The position numbers were made by a program, and so were the translations under genes. The notes beneath the pieces are model-generated. The model was not told where the DNA came from. It ran no database searches and worked only from the letters and a program-made list of their open reading frames with translations. This document shows positions 8,591 through 18,853 of a stretch of DNA of 64,000 nucleotides, piece after piece (within the stretch, counting starts at the first letter, position 1; each line of letters begins with the position of its first letter). The DNA lies in contig NZ_SLXT01000019.1 of assembly GCF_004341395.1 (NCBI RefSeq), positions 1 to 64,000 of the forward strand, given 5' to 3'. The stretch comes from Heliophilum fasciatum (GTDB taxonomy: Bacteria; Bacillota; Desulfitobacteriia; Heliobacteriales; Heliobacteriaceae).

Positions 8591-10177
8591 TTAATGTTTG
8601 AAGTGGCGCATGCCGGTAAAGACCATGGCGATCCCCAGTCGGTTGGCGGCTTCGATCGATTCGGCGTCGCGGATCGATCCGCCGGGCTGAATGATCGCCG
8701 TTACTCCATAGGTTGCGGCCGCTTCCACCGTATCTTTAAAGGGCAGGAACGCATCAGAAGCCAGGGCGATGCCGCTGGTAACACCGGCAGCTTTGGCTTG
8801 TTCCATGGCGATTTGCGCCGAGCCGACGCGGTTCATCTGACCGGCACCGACGCCTAAGGTGACGCCGTCTTTGCCGACGACAATCGCATTGGATTTGACA
8901 TGCTTGACCACTTTCCAGGTAAACAGCAAGTCGATCAATTCTTGTTCGGTCGGCTTGCGCTCAGTGACGCACTGCAGATCATCAGCGGTGACTGAGCCGG
9001 TATCGGCTTCTTGCAGCAAGAAACCGCCGCGGATTTTTTTGACATCATAAGTCGGGTCGGCCCCTTCCAGGGAACCCGTTTCCATGATGCGCAGGCCTTT
9101 TTTGGTTTTCAGGATCTCGATGGCCCCTTCGTCAAAAGACGGCGCGATCACGGCTTCCATGAAGGTTTTGACGATTTCATTGGCCGTATCGCTGTCAACG
9201 GGACGGTTGAAGGCGATAATGCCGCCAAAGGCCGAAAGGGGATCGGCATCATAGGCTTTTTTATAGGCTTCCACGACGGTCGCACCGATGGCGGTGCCGC
9301 AAGGGTTGTTGTGCTTGATGATGGCCGCTGCCGGCACATCAAACTCGCGGACCAGTTCCAAGGCGGCGTTTAGGTCGTAGAGATTATTAAAGGAAAGCTC
9401 TTTGCCCCACAGTTGCCGCGCGGTACCGGCGCCGGCACCTTGGTAGTTGTTTTCACGGAGAAACACTGCTTTTTGATGGGGGTTTTCGCCGTAGCGCAGC
9501 GCTTGTACTTGCGTCAGCGCACCGGGCACCACCATGTTGTTAAAAGCGGCAAAAGCGTCACTTGTTTCCACAACTTCTGTTGTATCGTCATTTTCGGCCG
9601 TTTGCTTTAACAAATAAGCGGCGATGGCGGTATCATATTCGGCGGTATGGGCAAACGCTTCTTGCGCCAGTTGCCGGCGCAGATCGGCGGGGACACTGCC
9701 ATGGGTGCGCAGCGCTTCCAAGACGGTGTTGTAGTGGGCCGGGTTAACGACGATCGTCACGGCAGCATGGTTTTTGGCCGACGCGCGCACCATGGCGGGG
9801 CCGCCGATGTCGATGTTTTCGATCGCTTCTTCCAGGGTCACACCGGGTTTAGCGACGGTTTGACGGAAGGGATAAAGGTTGACGGCCACGACGTCGATGG
9901 GCACAATGGCATTTTCGTCAAGCTGGCGTAGGTGATCTTCCGTACGCCGGGCCAAGATGCCGCCATGTACTTTCGGATGCAGCGTTTTCACGCGCCCGTC
10001 GAGGATTTCGGGAAAACCGGTCACTTCCGTTACATAGGTGGCCGGTACACCGGCGGCGCGGATCGTTTTAAAGGTACCGCCTGTCGAGACGATCTCAAAA
10101 CCAAGTTCAACTAAACCTTGGGCAAATTCAACTACACCTTGTTTGTCAGACACACTGATCAACGCGCGTCGTTTCAT
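8591..10177 (-). CDS. purH: Bifunctional AICAR formyltransferase/IMP cyclohydrolase
   Basis: A 528-residue PurH catalysing the last two steps to IMP. The N-terminal cyclohydrolase (MGS-like) domain has SVSDKQG and STGGT, then [20 protein letters not shown]. The C-terminal transformylase carries [11 protein letters not shown], the catalytic IKHNNPCG motif and the final PGGSIRD. Length is normal. The ATG at 10177 is preceded by GGAGGGCGACC. The gap to purN is 96 bases with no obvious terminator, so it probably belongs to the same transcript. Confidence 0.97.
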   Translation of the reverse strand: MKRRALISVSDKQGVVEFAQGLVELGFEIVSTGGTFKTIRAAGVPATYVTEVTGFPEILDGRVKTLHPKVHGGILARRTEDHLRQLDENAIVPIDVVAVNLYPFRQTVAKPGVTLEEAIENIDIGGPAMVRASAKNHAAVTIVVNPAHYNTVLEALRTHGSVPADLRRQLAQEAFAHTAEYDTAIAAYLLKQTAENDDTTEVVETSDAFAAFNNMVVPGALTQVQALRYGENPHQKAVFLRENNYQGAGAGTARQLWGKELSFNNLYDLNAALELVREFDVPAAAIIKHNNPCGTAIGATVVEAYKKAYDADPLSAFGGIIAFNRPVDSDTANEIVKTFMEAVIAPSFDEGAIEILKTKKGLRIMETGSLEGADPTYDVKKIRGGFLLQEADTGSVTADDLQCVTERKPTEQELIDLLFTWKVVKHVKSNAIVVGKDGVTLGVGAGQMNRVGSAQIAMEQAKAAGVTSGIALASDAFLPFKDTVEAAATYGVTAIIQPGGSIRDAESIEAANRLGIAMVFTGMRHFKH

Positions 10178-10273
10178 CGGTCGCCCTCCTTTATCGGTTC
10201 GCCTACAATTTATTTTATTCTAGGGTTCAAGAATGTTCAGGTTGCTCAAGACAACCATCCTGAAGCATCTTCG

Positions 10274-10888
10274 TTACTGGGCAGGCTGGATCTCTACACG
10301 CCGCCCGGTGACGGTCACCCGCCCCTGGGCGATCAGTTGCAGCGCCTCCGGCAAGATGCGGTGCTCTTCCGTTAAAATGCGCGCCGCCAGCGTCGCTTCT
10401 GTATCGCCCGGTTCTACGGGAACAACGGCCTGGCAGATGATCGGCCCCGAATCAAGGCCTTCATCGACAAAATGGACCGTGCAACCGGAATAGCGCACGC
10501 CGTAGTCCAAGGCTTGACGCTGGGCGTGCAGCCCGGGAAAAGACGGCAAGAGGGACGGGTGAATGTTCAACACCCGTCCTGCAAAGGCATTAATTAAACT
10601 GGCCGTCACGATGCGCATATAGCCAGCCAGCAACAGTGCTTCTGCACCGGCTTGCCGCAATTGCGCTGCCGCCGCCCGGTCATAGTCTTCGCGCGTGCCA
10701 TAGGCCTTGGGATCAAGAAATACGGCCGGAATGCCGCGCTCCTTGGCTCGGGTCAAGGCATAGGCATCGGCTTTGTTGGCCAGAACCATGACCACGTGGG
10801 CATCAAGGCGACCGGCGTCGATCGCCTCGATGACCGCCTGTAAATTGGAGCCCCGGCCGGACGCCATCACTGCCAATTGGAGCGTCAT
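10274..10888 (-). CDS. purN: Phosphoribosylglycinamide formyltransferase
   Basis: A 204-residue folate-dependent GAR transformylase. It begins with LAVMASGRGSNLQAVIEAI (phosphate-binding GSN) and has the catalytic region VLNIHPSLLPSFPGLHAQ, with Asn and His, and SGCTVHFVDEGLDSGPI with the catalytic Asp. Its ATG overlaps the purM stop by one base (TGATG), so translation is coupled to purM. Confidence 0.97.
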   Translation of the reverse strand: MTLQLAVMASGRGSNLQAVIEAIDAGRLDAHVVMVLANKADAYALTRAKERGIPAVFLDPKAYGTREDYDRAAAAQLRQAGAEALLLAGYMRIVTASLINAFAGRVLNIHPSLLPSFPGLHAQRQALDYGVRYSGCTVHFVDEGLDSGPIICQAVVPVEPGDTEATLAARILTEEHRILPEALQLIAQGRVTVTGRRVEIQPAQ

Positions 10889-11994
10889 CAGGTGCCCTCC
10901 GCCTTGGTCCAGGGCAGCGCTCCGGTATAGGTTACCGATGCCGGCATGGCGCAGCCTTCACCGTGGACGATGATCTGGCCGATCCGGTAGTTCGCTTCAC
11001 CCATTTCGGTGAGGTAGGCCATGGCTGCTTCGGCATCTTCCGGTGCCACGACAACGACCATACCGATGCCGCAGTTAAAGGTACGTAGCATTTCGTCTTC
11101 AGCCACAGCGCCCAAACGCTGCATCAAGGAAAAGACCGGCGGAATCGGCCAGGAGCCTGGTTCGATTTGCGCTTGGAAGCCTTTGGGCAGGACGCGGGGC
11201 ACATTTTCGGTGATGCCGCCGCCGGTGATATGGGCCATGCCTTTGACGTTGATTTTTTCCATCAACTTCAGCAGCGGTTTTACATAGATGCGGGTCGGCA
11301 CGAGCATTTCTTCGCCGACCGTATGGCCCAGCTCGTCCAGATGGGTATCAATGCTGTACCCGGCATGTTCGAGCAAAATCTTACGGGCCAGGGAGTAGCC
11401 GTTGCTGTGTAATCCCGCCGACGGCAGACCGATCAGCACATCACCGGGAATAATCGTGGAGCCGTCAATGATTTTTTTGCGGTCGACGATGCCGACGGCA
11501 AAGCCGGCCATGTCGTAATCTTCTTCGGCATAAAAGCCGGGCATTTCGGCGGTCTCGCCGCCGATCAGGGCGCAGCCGGCTTGGCGGCAGCCGTCCGCAA
11601 CGCCACCGACGATGGTGGCGACTTTTTCCGGGCTTAACTTGCCGACGGCGACATAGTCCAGGAAAAACAGCGGCTCGGCACCTTGCACCAAGATATCGTT
11701 GACACACATGGCTACACAGTCGATGCCGATGGTGTCATGTTTGTCCATGAGCATGGCGACGCGCAATTTGGTGCCGACACCGTCAGTGCCGGAAACGAGC
11801 ACCGGCTGTTCATACTTATCACGATCCAGGGCAAAAAGACCGCCAAATCCGCCGATATCGGTCAGGACACCAGGGCGCAAGGTACTTTTTACGTGCGATT
11901 TAAACAAGTCGACGGCGCGGTTGCCGGCGGCAATATCAACGCCGGCTGCGGCGTAACTGAGGCCCTCCGCCGGGGACGGAGTGGTTGTACTCAT
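10888..11994 (-). CDS. purM: Phosphoribosylformylglycinamidine cyclo-ligase
   Basis: A 368-residue AIR synthetase. Family motifs include [60 protein letters not shown] and [15 protein letters not shown]. It closes the imidazole ring of AIR using ATP. A good AGGGGG lies seven to eight bases ahead of the ATG. A 111-base spacer with no clear gene separates it from purF. Confidence 0.97.
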   Translation of the reverse strand: MSTTTPSPAEGLSYAAAGVDIAAGNRAVDLFKSHVKSTLRPGVLTDIGGFGGLFALDRDKYEQPVLVSGTDGVGTKLRVAMLMDKHDTIGIDCVAMCVNDILVQGAEPLFFLDYVAVGKLSPEKVATIVGGVADGCRQAGCALIGGETAEMPGFYAEEDYDMAGFAVGIVDRKKIIDGSTIIPGDVLIGLPSAGLHSNGYSLARKILLEHAGYSIDTHLDELGHTVGEEMLVPTRIYVKPLLKLMEKINVKGMAHITGGGITENVPRVLPKGFQAQIEPGSWPIPPVFSLMQRLGAVAEDEMLRTFNCGIGMVVVVAPEDAEAAMAYLTEMGEANYRIGQIIVHGEGCAMPASVTYTGALPWTKAEGT

Positions 11995-12105
11995 AAAGGT
12001 GCCCCCTCTGCTTCCGGGGCATGCAGGCGATTCCCTGCCCTTCCGGAAGTCTTGTGGTTATGTGCTTTTACATGCTGGGTATCACAAAGGTACTGCCGAT
12101 CGCCC

Positions 12106-13578
12106 TTAGCAACCGCAGCCTTCCATCGTGAATTTATCCACACCCTGCGGTACGTCGATGGGATAGTTGCCGCTAAAGCAAGCGGTGCAGTAACTTTCAG
12201 CGGGAAGATCGGCACGCTGATCGACCATGGTGTTCAACAAGCCCTCTTCGGACAGATAGTAGAGGCTGTCGGCGCCGATGGCCTGGCGGATCTCTTCAAT
12301 GGTCTTTGTCGCGGCGATCAACTCTTTACGTACCGATGTATCGATCCCATAGTAGCAGGGATGGGTGATCGGCGGCGACGAGATGAGCATGTGCACTTCC
12401 TTGGCGCCAGCTTGACGCAGGAGTTGTACGATCTTGCCGCTGGTCGTTCCACGGACGATGGAATCATCGATCAAGATGACCCGCTTGCCTTCAACGGCTT
12501 TGACGATTGGGTTGAGTTTTAACCGTACCGCTTGGCTACGCATCTCTTGCGACGGCTGGATGAAGGTCCGGCCAATGTAGCGGTTTTTCATCAATCCTTC
12601 TTCAAAGGGGATGCCCGATTCGGTGGCGTAGCCAATGGCGGCGGCCGTACCGGAATCAGGTACGCTGATTACCACATCGGCGTCGATGGGGCATTCGCGA
12701 GCCAACTGCCGTCCCATGGCGCGACGCGCCCGGTTCACCGAGATGCCGTCGATGTTCGAGTCGGGTCGGGCAAAGTAGATGTATTCAAAGATGCACATGG
12801 CCCGCGGCGCGCGGATCATCGATTTGATCGATGTGAGGCCGCGCTTGTCAGCGACGACGATCTCGCCCGGTTCCACGTCGCGGACAAATTCGGCACCGAG
12901 CGTATCGAGGGCGCACGATTCGGACGCGAAGATATAGGCATCACCGAGGCGGCCGATACACAGCGGCCGCACACCGTGCGGGTCGCGCACACCCAGCAAG
13001 CGGTCTTCCGTCATGACCAACATCGAGTAGGAACCTTTGATGTCGATCATCGTCTTCATCAAGCCTTCTTCGATCGATGACTGGTTATATCGGGCCAGTA
13101 AGTTGACGATCACTTCGGTATCGGTGGTGGTCTGAAAAACAGCGCCGGTCACGGCCAAGTTATGGCGCTGTTCAGTTGCGTTGGTCAAGTTGCCGTTATG
13201 AGCCACGGCCATCATGCCTTTTAAGTAGCGAAAAACCAGGGGCTGGGCATTGGCCAGCAAACTGGAGCCGGTCGTCGAATAGCGTACATGGCCGATGGCT
13301 ACTTGTCCGGCCATTTCCCGCAATTTATGCTCATTAAACGCTTCGGTCACCAGGCCCATGCCTTTGTTAAACTGGATGTCTTCGCCGTTGCCGATCGCGA
13401 TACCGGCGCTTTCTTGCCCACGGTGCTGCAAGGCATGCAAACCAAAATAAGTCAATCGTGCTACGTCTTTGCCGGGACCATAGATCCCGATGACGCCGCA
13501 CTCTTCCTCCATCTTATCCCAGGGCATCCCATGGCTGATTTCGTTCGCCATCGAAGGGCCTCCCGCCAGATTTTTCAT
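12106..13578 (-). CDS. purF: Amidophosphoribosyltransferase
   Basis: A glutamine PRPP amidotransferase of 490 residues from the chosen start. It makes phosphoribosylamine from PRPP, the committed step of the pathway. The mature nucleophile Cys is in EEECGVIGIYG after a short propeptide. The PRPP loop is VILIDDSIVRGTTSGKIV. Cysteines near the end (YCTACFSGNYP) and one after PRAM are placed like the 4Fe-4S ligands of the Bacillus-type enzyme. I chose the ATG at 13578 because GAGGAG sits seven bases upstream and 10 bases after the purC stop. A second ATG 27 bases inside, with GGGAGG, is possible. purS, purQ and purL, often next to purF, are absent. Confidence 0.96.
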   Translation of the reverse strand: MKNLAGGPSMANEISHGMPWDKMEEECGVIGIYGPGKDVARLTYFGLHALQHRGQESAGIAIGNGEDIQFNKGMGLVTEAFNEHKLREMAGQVAIGHVRYSTTGSSLLANAQPLVFRYLKGMMAVAHNGNLTNATEQRHNLAVTGAVFQTTTDTEVIVNLLARYNQSSIEEGLMKTMIDIKGSYSMLVMTEDRLLGVRDPHGVRPLCIGRLGDAYIFASESCALDTLGAEFVRDVEPGEIVVADKRGLTSIKSMIRAPRAMCIFEYIYFARPDSNIDGISVNRARRAMGRQLARECPIDADVVISVPDSGTAAAIGYATESGIPFEEGLMKNRYIGRTFIQPSQEMRSQAVRLKLNPIVKAVEGKRVILIDDSIVRGTTSGKIVQLLRQAGAKEVHMLISSPPITHPCYYGIDTSVRKELIAATKTIEEIRQAIGADSLYYLSEEGLLNTMVDQRADLPAESYCTACFSGNYPIDVPQGVDKFTMEGCGC

Positions 13579-13588
13579 CGTTATCTCC

Positions 13589-14314
13589 TCAGTTCGCCAG
13601 CTTGCTCTCCAGGCGGCGCAGGATCTCTTGATAGGCTTCTTCCAGGCCACCCATGTCGCGGCGGAAGCGGTCTTTGTCCAGTTTTTCTTTGGTCTCGGAG
13701 TCCCAGAAACGGCAGGTATCCGGGGAGATTTCGTCGCCGAGGATCACTGTATCGCCATGAACACCGAATTCCAGTTTAAAGTCGACCAGGTCAATGCCCA
13801 GATCGGCCATGAAGGTTTTGAGGATGTCATTGACGCGCAGCGCGATCGAAGCGATGGTGTCCATCTGCTCCGGTGTCGCCAAATCGAGGGCAGCAATGTG
13901 GTAGTCGTTGATCAGTGGATCGCCCAGTTCATCATCTTTGTAGTAGAATTCGAGGACCGGCTTGGCCAGCACCGTGCCTTCAGGGCGGCCGACCCGCTTG
14001 GCCAGCGAACCGGCTACGATGTTACGGGCAACCACTTCCACAGGAATGATGCGCAGCGATTTGACGAGCATTTCCCGGTCGCTCAGTTGCTCCACAAAGT
14101 GGGTCGGAATGCCTTGCTTTTCCAGATACTGAAAGAATAAGGCCGAAATGCGGTTATTCAGGATGCCTTTGTTGTCAATTTCTGCTTTTTTAACACCGTT
14201 GAACGCAGTGGCCGAGTCCTTATAGGCGACCCAATAAATGTTCGGATCGCTGGTGGCGTAGATTTTCTTGGCTTTGCCTTCGTAAAGCTGCTCTAATTTT
14301 TCTACCGATGCCAT
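13589..14314 (-). CDS. purC: SAICAR synthetase
   Basis: A 241-residue phosphoribosylaminoimidazole-succinocarboxamide synthase, joining CAIR and aspartate. Recognised by [25 protein letters not shown], the signature [12 protein letters not shown] and the C-terminal [14 protein letters not shown]. The ATG follows AAAGGAGGAGC. It lies 76 bases after purB and 10 bases before purF on the same strand. Confidence 0.97.
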   Translation of the reverse strand: MASVEKLEQLYEGKAKKIYATSDPNIYWVAYKDSATAFNGVKKAEIDNKGILNNRISALFFQYLEKQGIPTHFVEQLSDREMLVKSLRIIPVEVVARNIVAGSLAKRVGRPEGTVLAKPVLEFYYKDDELGDPLINDYHIAALDLATPEQMDTIASIALRVNDILKTFMADLGIDLVDFKLEFGVHGDTVILGDEISPDTCRFWDSETKEKLDKDRFRRDMGGLEEAYQEILRRLESKLAN

Positions 14315-14390
14315 TTGGGCTGCTCCTCCTTTACCGTTCCGGACGATCGTTGATTAACATGTGTTTGGATGTAATGGACAGCCGGGCGAA

Positions 14391-15683
14391 TTACAGTCCA
14401 ACCCGTTTGAACAAGGTATCGACGTGTTTGATGTGATAGTCGTAATCAAAAAGGCCTTCGACTTCGTCGACGCTGAGTTTGTCCATAATGTCGGCGTCGC
14501 CTTTAACCAGTTCTTTGAAGGGCCGTTTGACTTCCCAGGCTTTGAGGGCGTTCCGTTGTACCAGATGGTAGGCCGTTTCTCGCAGTACGCCTTTGTCGAC
14601 CAGGGCGAGCATGACTCGTTGGCTGTTGACGAGGCCCAGCGTTTTGTCCAAGTTGGCTTGCATGGCTTCAGGGAAGACTTGCAGGTTGGCCACAATTTCG
14701 ATCATCTTGGCCAGCATGTAGTCAAGGAGGATCGTCGAATCGGGAATGATCACGCGCTCCACCGAGGAATGGGTAATATCGCGCTCATGCCACAGGGCGA
14801 CGTTTTCCATAGCCGCCAGGGCGTTGCCGCGCAGGACCCGCGAAAGACCAGCCACCCGTTCCGACGTGATCGGGTTTTTCTTGTGGGGCATGGCCGAAGA
14901 ACCTTTTTGGCCTTTGGAAAAAGCTTCTTCCACTTCGTGAATGTCGGTACGCTGCAAGTTGCGCAGTTCCGTTGCGAATTTTTCTAAGGAAGAGCCGATC
15001 ACGGCGATGGTGGCCATGTATTCGGCATGGCGATCACGCTGGATCACTTGGGTGGAGATCGGCGCCGGCTTGAGGCCCAGGCGTTGGCAAACGAATTCTT
15101 CGACCGAAGGATCGATCTGCGCAAAGGTACCGACAGCACCGGAGATGGCACCGACGCTGATGATGTCGTTGGCAGCGTTCATCCGTTTGATGCAACGGCC
15201 CACTTCGTCATACCACAGGGCCAACTTCAGGCCGAAGGTGACCGGCTCGGCATGGATACCGTGGGTCCGGCCGACCATGACGGTGTACTTGTGCTCTTTG
15301 GCACGCTCAGCGATGACTTCACGCAGTTTCTTGAGCTTTTGCACGAGAATCGCGCCGGCTTCTTTCATTTGAAGTGACAGGGCTGTGTCCAGCACGTCCG
15401 ACGAGGTCATACCCATGTGCACATATTTGGACTCTTCGCCGATGTACTCAGCGACGCAAGTCAAAAAGGCCAGGACGTCATGTTTGGTGATCTCTTCGAT
15501 TTCATTGATGCGGTCAACGTTGAAGGCCGCTTTTTCACGGATCACTTCATAAGCTTCCCGGGGAATTTTGCCTTGCTCCGTCAGCGCTTCACAAGCGGCC
15601 ACTTCCACATCGAGCCACTTTTGAAAACGGTTTTCGGCCGCCCAAATGGCGCCCATCTCAGGCAGGGTATAACGATCGATCAT
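14391..15683 (-). CDS. purB: Adenylosuccinate lyase
   Basis: A 430-residue fumarase/aspartase family lyase acting on both SAICAR and adenylosuccinate. It has MTSSDVLDT, the catalytic-His segment GRTHGIHAEPVTFG and the family signature GSSAMPHKKNP. The ATG is preceded by GTAGGAGGATG. It is the first gene downstream of the PRPP riboswitch terminator (15752-15812), so its transcription and that of the following pur genes should depend on read-through at that site. Confidence 0.97.
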   Translation of the reverse strand: MIDRYTLPEMGAIWAAENRFQKWLDVEVAACEALTEQGKIPREAYEVIREKAAFNVDRINEIEEITKHDVLAFLTCVAEYIGEESKYVHMGMTSSDVLDTALSLQMKEAGAILVQKLKKLREVIAERAKEHKYTVMVGRTHGIHAEPVTFGLKLALWYDEVGRCIKRMNAANDIISVGAISGAVGTFAQIDPSVEEFVCQRLGLKPAPISTQVIQRDRHAEYMATIAVIGSSLEKFATELRNLQRTDIHEVEEAFSKGQKGSSAMPHKKNPITSERVAGLSRVLRGNALAAMENVALWHERDITHSSVERVIIPDSTILLDYMLAKMIEIVANLQVFPEAMQANLDKTLGLVNSQRVMLALVDKGVLRETAYHLVQRNALKAWEVKRPFKELVKGDADIMDKLSVDEVEGLFDYDYHIKHVDTLFKRVGL

Positions 15684-15751
15684 GGAAACATCCTCCTACA
15701 TTGATTTGCTACTCTCGGTATTTTTGGCGGTTTTCTGGTGGTTTGATGAAT

Positions 15752-15812
15752 AAAAAACAAAAGCCGAGACGGATAGATCCAAAACCAAACTCTGGAACCT
15801 ATCCGCCTGGGC
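15752..15812 (-). terminator. Riboswitch expression platform: intrinsic terminator before purB
   Basis: Minus strand 5' arm GCCCAGGCGGATAG (15799-15812), 3' arm CTATCCGTCTCGGC (15763-15776) and U-rich tail TTTTGTTTTTT (15752-15762). The 5' arm is also the conserved 3' half of the aptamer, so aptamer and terminator are mutually exclusive. This predicts transcription ON with ligand. Confidence 0.85.
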
Positions 15813-15920
15813 TTTTTCCCCTCCGGTGTAAAAGACGTGTTCGACGTTCGGTCGCCGTTGACTTCTTTTTGCAGCGCTCGGTCCAAACCGGTCTCCCGTG
15901 GAACCCTGAGCTGCTCTTCC
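15794..15920 (-). promoter_or_regulatory. PRPP riboswitch (ykkC subtype 2b)
   Basis: The minus-strand RNA starts GGAAGAGCAGCTCAGGG and continues with GGTTCC, then TTTGGACCGAGCG, then ACACCGGAGGGG and AAAAGCCCAGGCGGATAGG, ending GGTTCC. These are the ykkC-family core elements in order: CUAGGGUUCC-like, GG(U)CCGAG, ACAC...GGG...AAAAGCCC and GG(A/C)GGAUAGG. 5' GGAA and 3' UUCC close P1. The GGCGGAUAGG ending and the purine gene context point to the PRPP subclass rather than guanidine or ppGpp. It begins 17 bases after the purE stop. Known PRPP switches turn purine synthesis on when PRPP is abundant. No guanine aptamer is visible in tandem. Confidence 0.85.
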
Positions 15921-15936
15921 TTCTATGCAGTTGTAA

Positions 15937-16446
15937 TTAAAAAACAGGCCGTGGTTCGCCTAAAAGCGCATCTTTGGCCATGACTTGCTCGGCCATTTTT
16001 TGTTTGTAGGCAGCAAATTGTGCGCGCAGTTCCGGGTATTTACCGCCCAGGATCTGCACGGCCAGTAAACCGGCATTCTTCGCACCATTGACAGCAACGG
16101 TCGCCACCGGTACACCGGGCGGCATCTGGGCAATCGCCAGGAGGCTGTCCCAGCCTTGCAACGCGCCCGATTGCAGCGGCACACCAATCACCGGCAAGGT
16201 GGTAAAGGCTGCTATCACACCGGGCAGATGGGCCGCGAGACCGGCACCGGCAATGATCACTTCCAAGCCACGGGCTTCTGCCGTCTCGGCATAGCGGGCA
16301 GCGCGCTCGGGCGTACGGTGCGCCGAGCAGACGATCATTTCAGATACGATACCAAATTCTTTGAGTGCATTCACAGCTTCTTGCATGACTTTCAAGTCTG
16401 AGTCACTGCCCATGACAATGCCGACTTTTGGCGTATCTACACCCAC
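15937..16446 (-). CDS. purE: 5-(carboxyamino)imidazole ribonucleotide mutase
   Basis: A 169-residue PurE with VGIVMGSDSDLKVMQEA, the catalytic SAHRTPERA and IAGAGLAAHLPGV, and VPLQSGALQGWDSLLAIAQ. These are class I features, and class I normally works with PurK. No purK is in the window, so it must be elsewhere or be dispensable. GTG start with AGGAGTG upstream. It is the first pur gene and is separated from purB by the PRPP riboswitch, so it escapes that control. Confidence 0.95.
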   Translation of the reverse strand: MGVDTPKVGIVMGSDSDLKVMQEAVNALKEFGIVSEMIVCSAHRTPERAARYAETAEARGLEVIIAGAGLAAHLPGVIAAFTTLPVIGVPLQSGALQGWDSLLAIAQMPPGVPVATVAVNGAKNAGLLAVQILGGKYPELRAQFAAYKQKMAEQVMAKDALLGEPRPVF

Positions 16447-16505
16447 GCGACGATCACTCCTGCTACTTTTCTAGGTATTCGCTTATATTAAACCACTTTT
16501 TGAGG

Positions 16506-16538
16506 AAAAACGCCACTGAAAGCTAGCGCTTAGTGGCG
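16506..16538 (-). terminator. Intrinsic terminator after guaA
   Basis: Minus strand CGCCACT...AGTGGCG stem followed by TTTTT. It begins at the guaA stop and lies ahead of purE. Confidence 0.85.
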
Positions 16539-16539
16539 A

Positions 16540-18081
16540 CTATTCCCACTCGATCGTGCCGGGCGGCTTGGACGTCACATCATAAACAACCCGGTTGATC
16601 CCGCGCACTTCATTGACGATGCGCGACGAGATCGATTCGATCAAATCATAAGGCAGTCGTGCCCAGTCGGCCGTCATGGCATCATCGGAGGTCACAGCGC
16701 GCAGCACTGCCGGAAAAGCATAGGTGCGCTCATCACCCATGACACCGACACTGCGGACGTTCGTCGGCAACACGACGAAGGATTGCCAAATCTGACGATA
16801 GAGGCCCGATTTTTTGATCTCTTGAAACACAATATCATCGGCATGACGCAGAATATCGAGGTTTTCCTTCGTCACCTCGCCAAGGATGCGGATCGCCAGA
16901 CCCGGTCCGGGGAAAGGCTGACGCCAGACGATATCTTCCGGCAAGCCCAATTGCAGACCGGCTTCGCGCACTTCATCTTTGAACAAGGTGCGCAGCGGCT
17001 CGATCAGTTGAAACTTCATGTCTTCCGGCAACCCGCCCACGTTGTGATGCGACTTGATCACCGCCGCCGTCGACGTGCCGCTTTCGACGACGTCGGGATA
17101 AAGCGTGCCCTGTACCAGGAAGTCCACTTGGCCGATCTTGGCCGCTTCCGCTTCAAAGACGCGAATAAATTCCGTGCCGATGATCTTGCGCTTCGTTTCC
17201 GGATCGGTCACACCGGCCAACTTGCCGAGAAACTGCTCCGAGGCATCGACGGCGATGAGGTTCATGCCCAGCTCTTCCCGGAAGGTCTTGACGATGCGCG
17301 CTGATTCATTGAGGCGCATAAAACCATGATCCACATAAACGCAAGTCAAGCGATCGCCGACAGCGCGGTGCACCATGAGCGCCGCCACCGACGAATCCAC
17401 GCCGCCCGAAAGGGCGCAAAGCACATGACCGTCACCGGCTTGTTCCCGAATGGCCGCTACTTGCTCTTCCACAAAGTTGGCCATCGTCCATTCGCCGGTG
17501 CAGCCGCAGATGTCATAGAGGAAACGCTTGAGCATCTCCAGGCCTTGCGGCGTATGGCGCACTTCCGGATGGAACTGCACGGCATAAAAACGGCGTTCTT
17601 TATTACCCATGGCCGCTACCGGTGCATGGGCCGTTTTGCCGATAACTTCAAATCCGGCCGGCAGAGCTGCCACTTTGTCGCCGTGGCTCATCCAGCACTG
17701 CACATCGCCGCTAAGTCCGATAAAAGGGCCTTCCGAAGCCAGTACCGCGAGGTCCGATTTACCGTATTCACGCTGCTCTGCACCAATGACGGTGCCACCC
17801 AATTGATGGGCCATCAATTGCATGCCGTAGCAGATCCCGAAGATGGGAATCCCTAACTCATAGATCGCCGGATCAACTTGCGGTGCTTTGTCCGCATAGA
17901 CGCTGGATGGCCCGCCGGTAAAAATGATCCCCTTGGGATTCATTTGTTTGATCGCTTCGATGGAGATGGAAAATGGGTGCATTTCACAATATACGTGCAG
18001 TTCCCGCACCCGGCGAGCGATCAATTGATTATATTGACCACCAAAATCAAGGACTAAAATCGTTTCATGTGCTTGTGCCAA
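16540..18081 (-). CDS. guaA: GMP synthase (glutamine-hydrolysing)
   Basis: Converts XMP to GMP. The N-terminal class I amidotransferase domain has [20 protein letters not shown] and the nucleophile [16 protein letters not shown]. The ATP pyrophosphatase domain has [14 protein letters not shown] (about residue 230). The C-terminal dimerisation domain ends [10 protein letters not shown], the typical GuaA end. I favour the TTG at 18081 because AGAGGGG lies eight bases ahead. An ATG at 18099 is in frame but has no ribosome binding site. It has its own terminator, so it is a unit separate from purE. Confidence 0.96.
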   Translation of the reverse strand: MAQAHETILVLDFGGQYNQLIARRVRELHVYCEMHPFSISIEAIKQMNPKGIIFTGGPSSVYADKAPQVDPAIYELGIPIFGICYGMQLMAHQLGGTVIGAEQREYGKSDLAVLASEGPFIGLSGDVQCWMSHGDKVAALPAGFEVIGKTAHAPVAAMGNKERRFYAVQFHPEVRHTPQGLEMLKRFLYDICGCTGEWTMANFVEEQVAAIREQAGDGHVLCALSGGVDSSVAALMVHRAVGDRLTCVYVDHGFMRLNESARIVKTFREELGMNLIAVDASEQFLGKLAGVTDPETKRKIIGTEFIRVFEAEAAKIGQVDFLVQGTLYPDVVESGTSTAAVIKSHHNVGGLPEDMKFQLIEPLRTLFKDEVREAGLQLGLPEDIVWRQPFPGPGLAIRILGEVTKENLDILRHADDIVFQEIKKSGLYRQIWQSFVVLPTNVRSVGVMGDERTYAFPAVLRAVTSDDAMTADWARLPYDLIESISSRIVNEVRGINRVVYDVTSKPPGTIEWE

Positions 18082-18193
18082 CCAACTCGCCCCTCTCATA
18101 ATTCTTGTGTTTTATGTTCGGTGACCCGCTTGGGTCAGTTTCCCCGCCTGGGTCAGTTTCCGGAGAACCCTCATCTGGATTCCGTACCTGGCG

Positions 18194-18733
18194 CTACCCG
18201 CCGTAGACCTCACGCTTCAGTACCGCCACAAACGGTAAATGGCGATATTGCTGCGCATAGTCCAGCCCATAACCAACGACAAATTCATCAGGAATCGTGA
18301 AGCCGTTGTAATCGACCGTCATCGCTACGCGTCGACGTTCCGGCTTGTCCAAAATCGTACAGACCTTCACCGATGCAGCGCCGCGCGACTTCAAGTTATC
18401 CATGAGATAGTTCAGCGTCAGGCCTGTATCGATGACATCTTCAACGACTAGAACATGGCGATTTTCAATCGATTGATCCAGGTCTTTGAGGATACGCACC
18501 TCGCCCGATGTGCTTGCGCCGGAACCATAGCTGGAAAGCGCCATGAAGTCGATTTCGAGGGGGATGCGGATCGCCCGGAGCAAGTCGGCCATAAACAGCA
18601 GCGACCCTTTAAGAATCCCGACGACCAAAAGATCTTTGCCTTCATAATCCCGCGTGATTCGCTCACCCAGTTCCTGCACCTTGGCCTGCAATGCCGTTTC
18701 GTCGAGCAGCACCCGGTCAATCACATGCTCCAC
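18194..18733 (-). CDS. hpt: Hypoxanthine phosphoribosyltransferase
   Basis: A purine salvage enzyme of 179 residues. The PRPP loop is VLVVEDVIDTGLTLNYL, the second loop KGSLLFMADLLRAI, and the C-terminal part has DEFVVGYGLDYAQQYRHLP. The GTG at 18733 has GGGAGG seven bases upstream. The ATG two codons earlier sits only one base from it, and longer in-frame extensions run through a structured leader. It precedes guaA on the same strand, giving a guanine/hypoxanthine salvage unit beside the de novo genes. Confidence 0.95.
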   Translation of the reverse strand: MEHVIDRVLLDETALQAKVQELGERITRDYEGKDLLVVGILKGSLLFMADLLRAIRIPLEIDFMALSSYGSGASTSGEVRILKDLDQSIENRHVLVVEDVIDTGLTLNYLMDNLKSRGAASVKVCTILDKPERRRVAMTVDYNGFTIPDEFVVGYGLDYAQQYRHLPFVAVLKREVYGG

Positions 18734-18768
18734 GCTCATGCCTCCCTTTTCGTACTTGTCCACTCCAT

Positions 18769-18848
18769 AAACACAAAGAAGGCCGGTATTATCTACCGGC
18801 CTCAACCTGACCTGTGTACCAGGTCGCCTACGACGAGCATACCTATCG
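18769..18848 (-). promoter_or_regulatory. Structured hpt leader, possible attenuator
   Basis: Between the promoter and hpt the RNA can form three successive hairpins: GACGA...TCGTC, GACCTG-GTACA-CAGGTC and GGCCGGTA-GATAA-TACCGGCC (18781-18801). The third is followed by a weak U tract TTCTTTGTGTTT. I recognise no known aptamer. Confidence 0.45.
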
Positions 18849-18853
18849 TCAAA

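Noticed and set aside
15794-15936. Glycine riboswitch or 6S RNA between purE and purB
   Set aside because: The conserved blocks and their order match the ykkC family, and the 3' part doubles as a terminator arm before purB.
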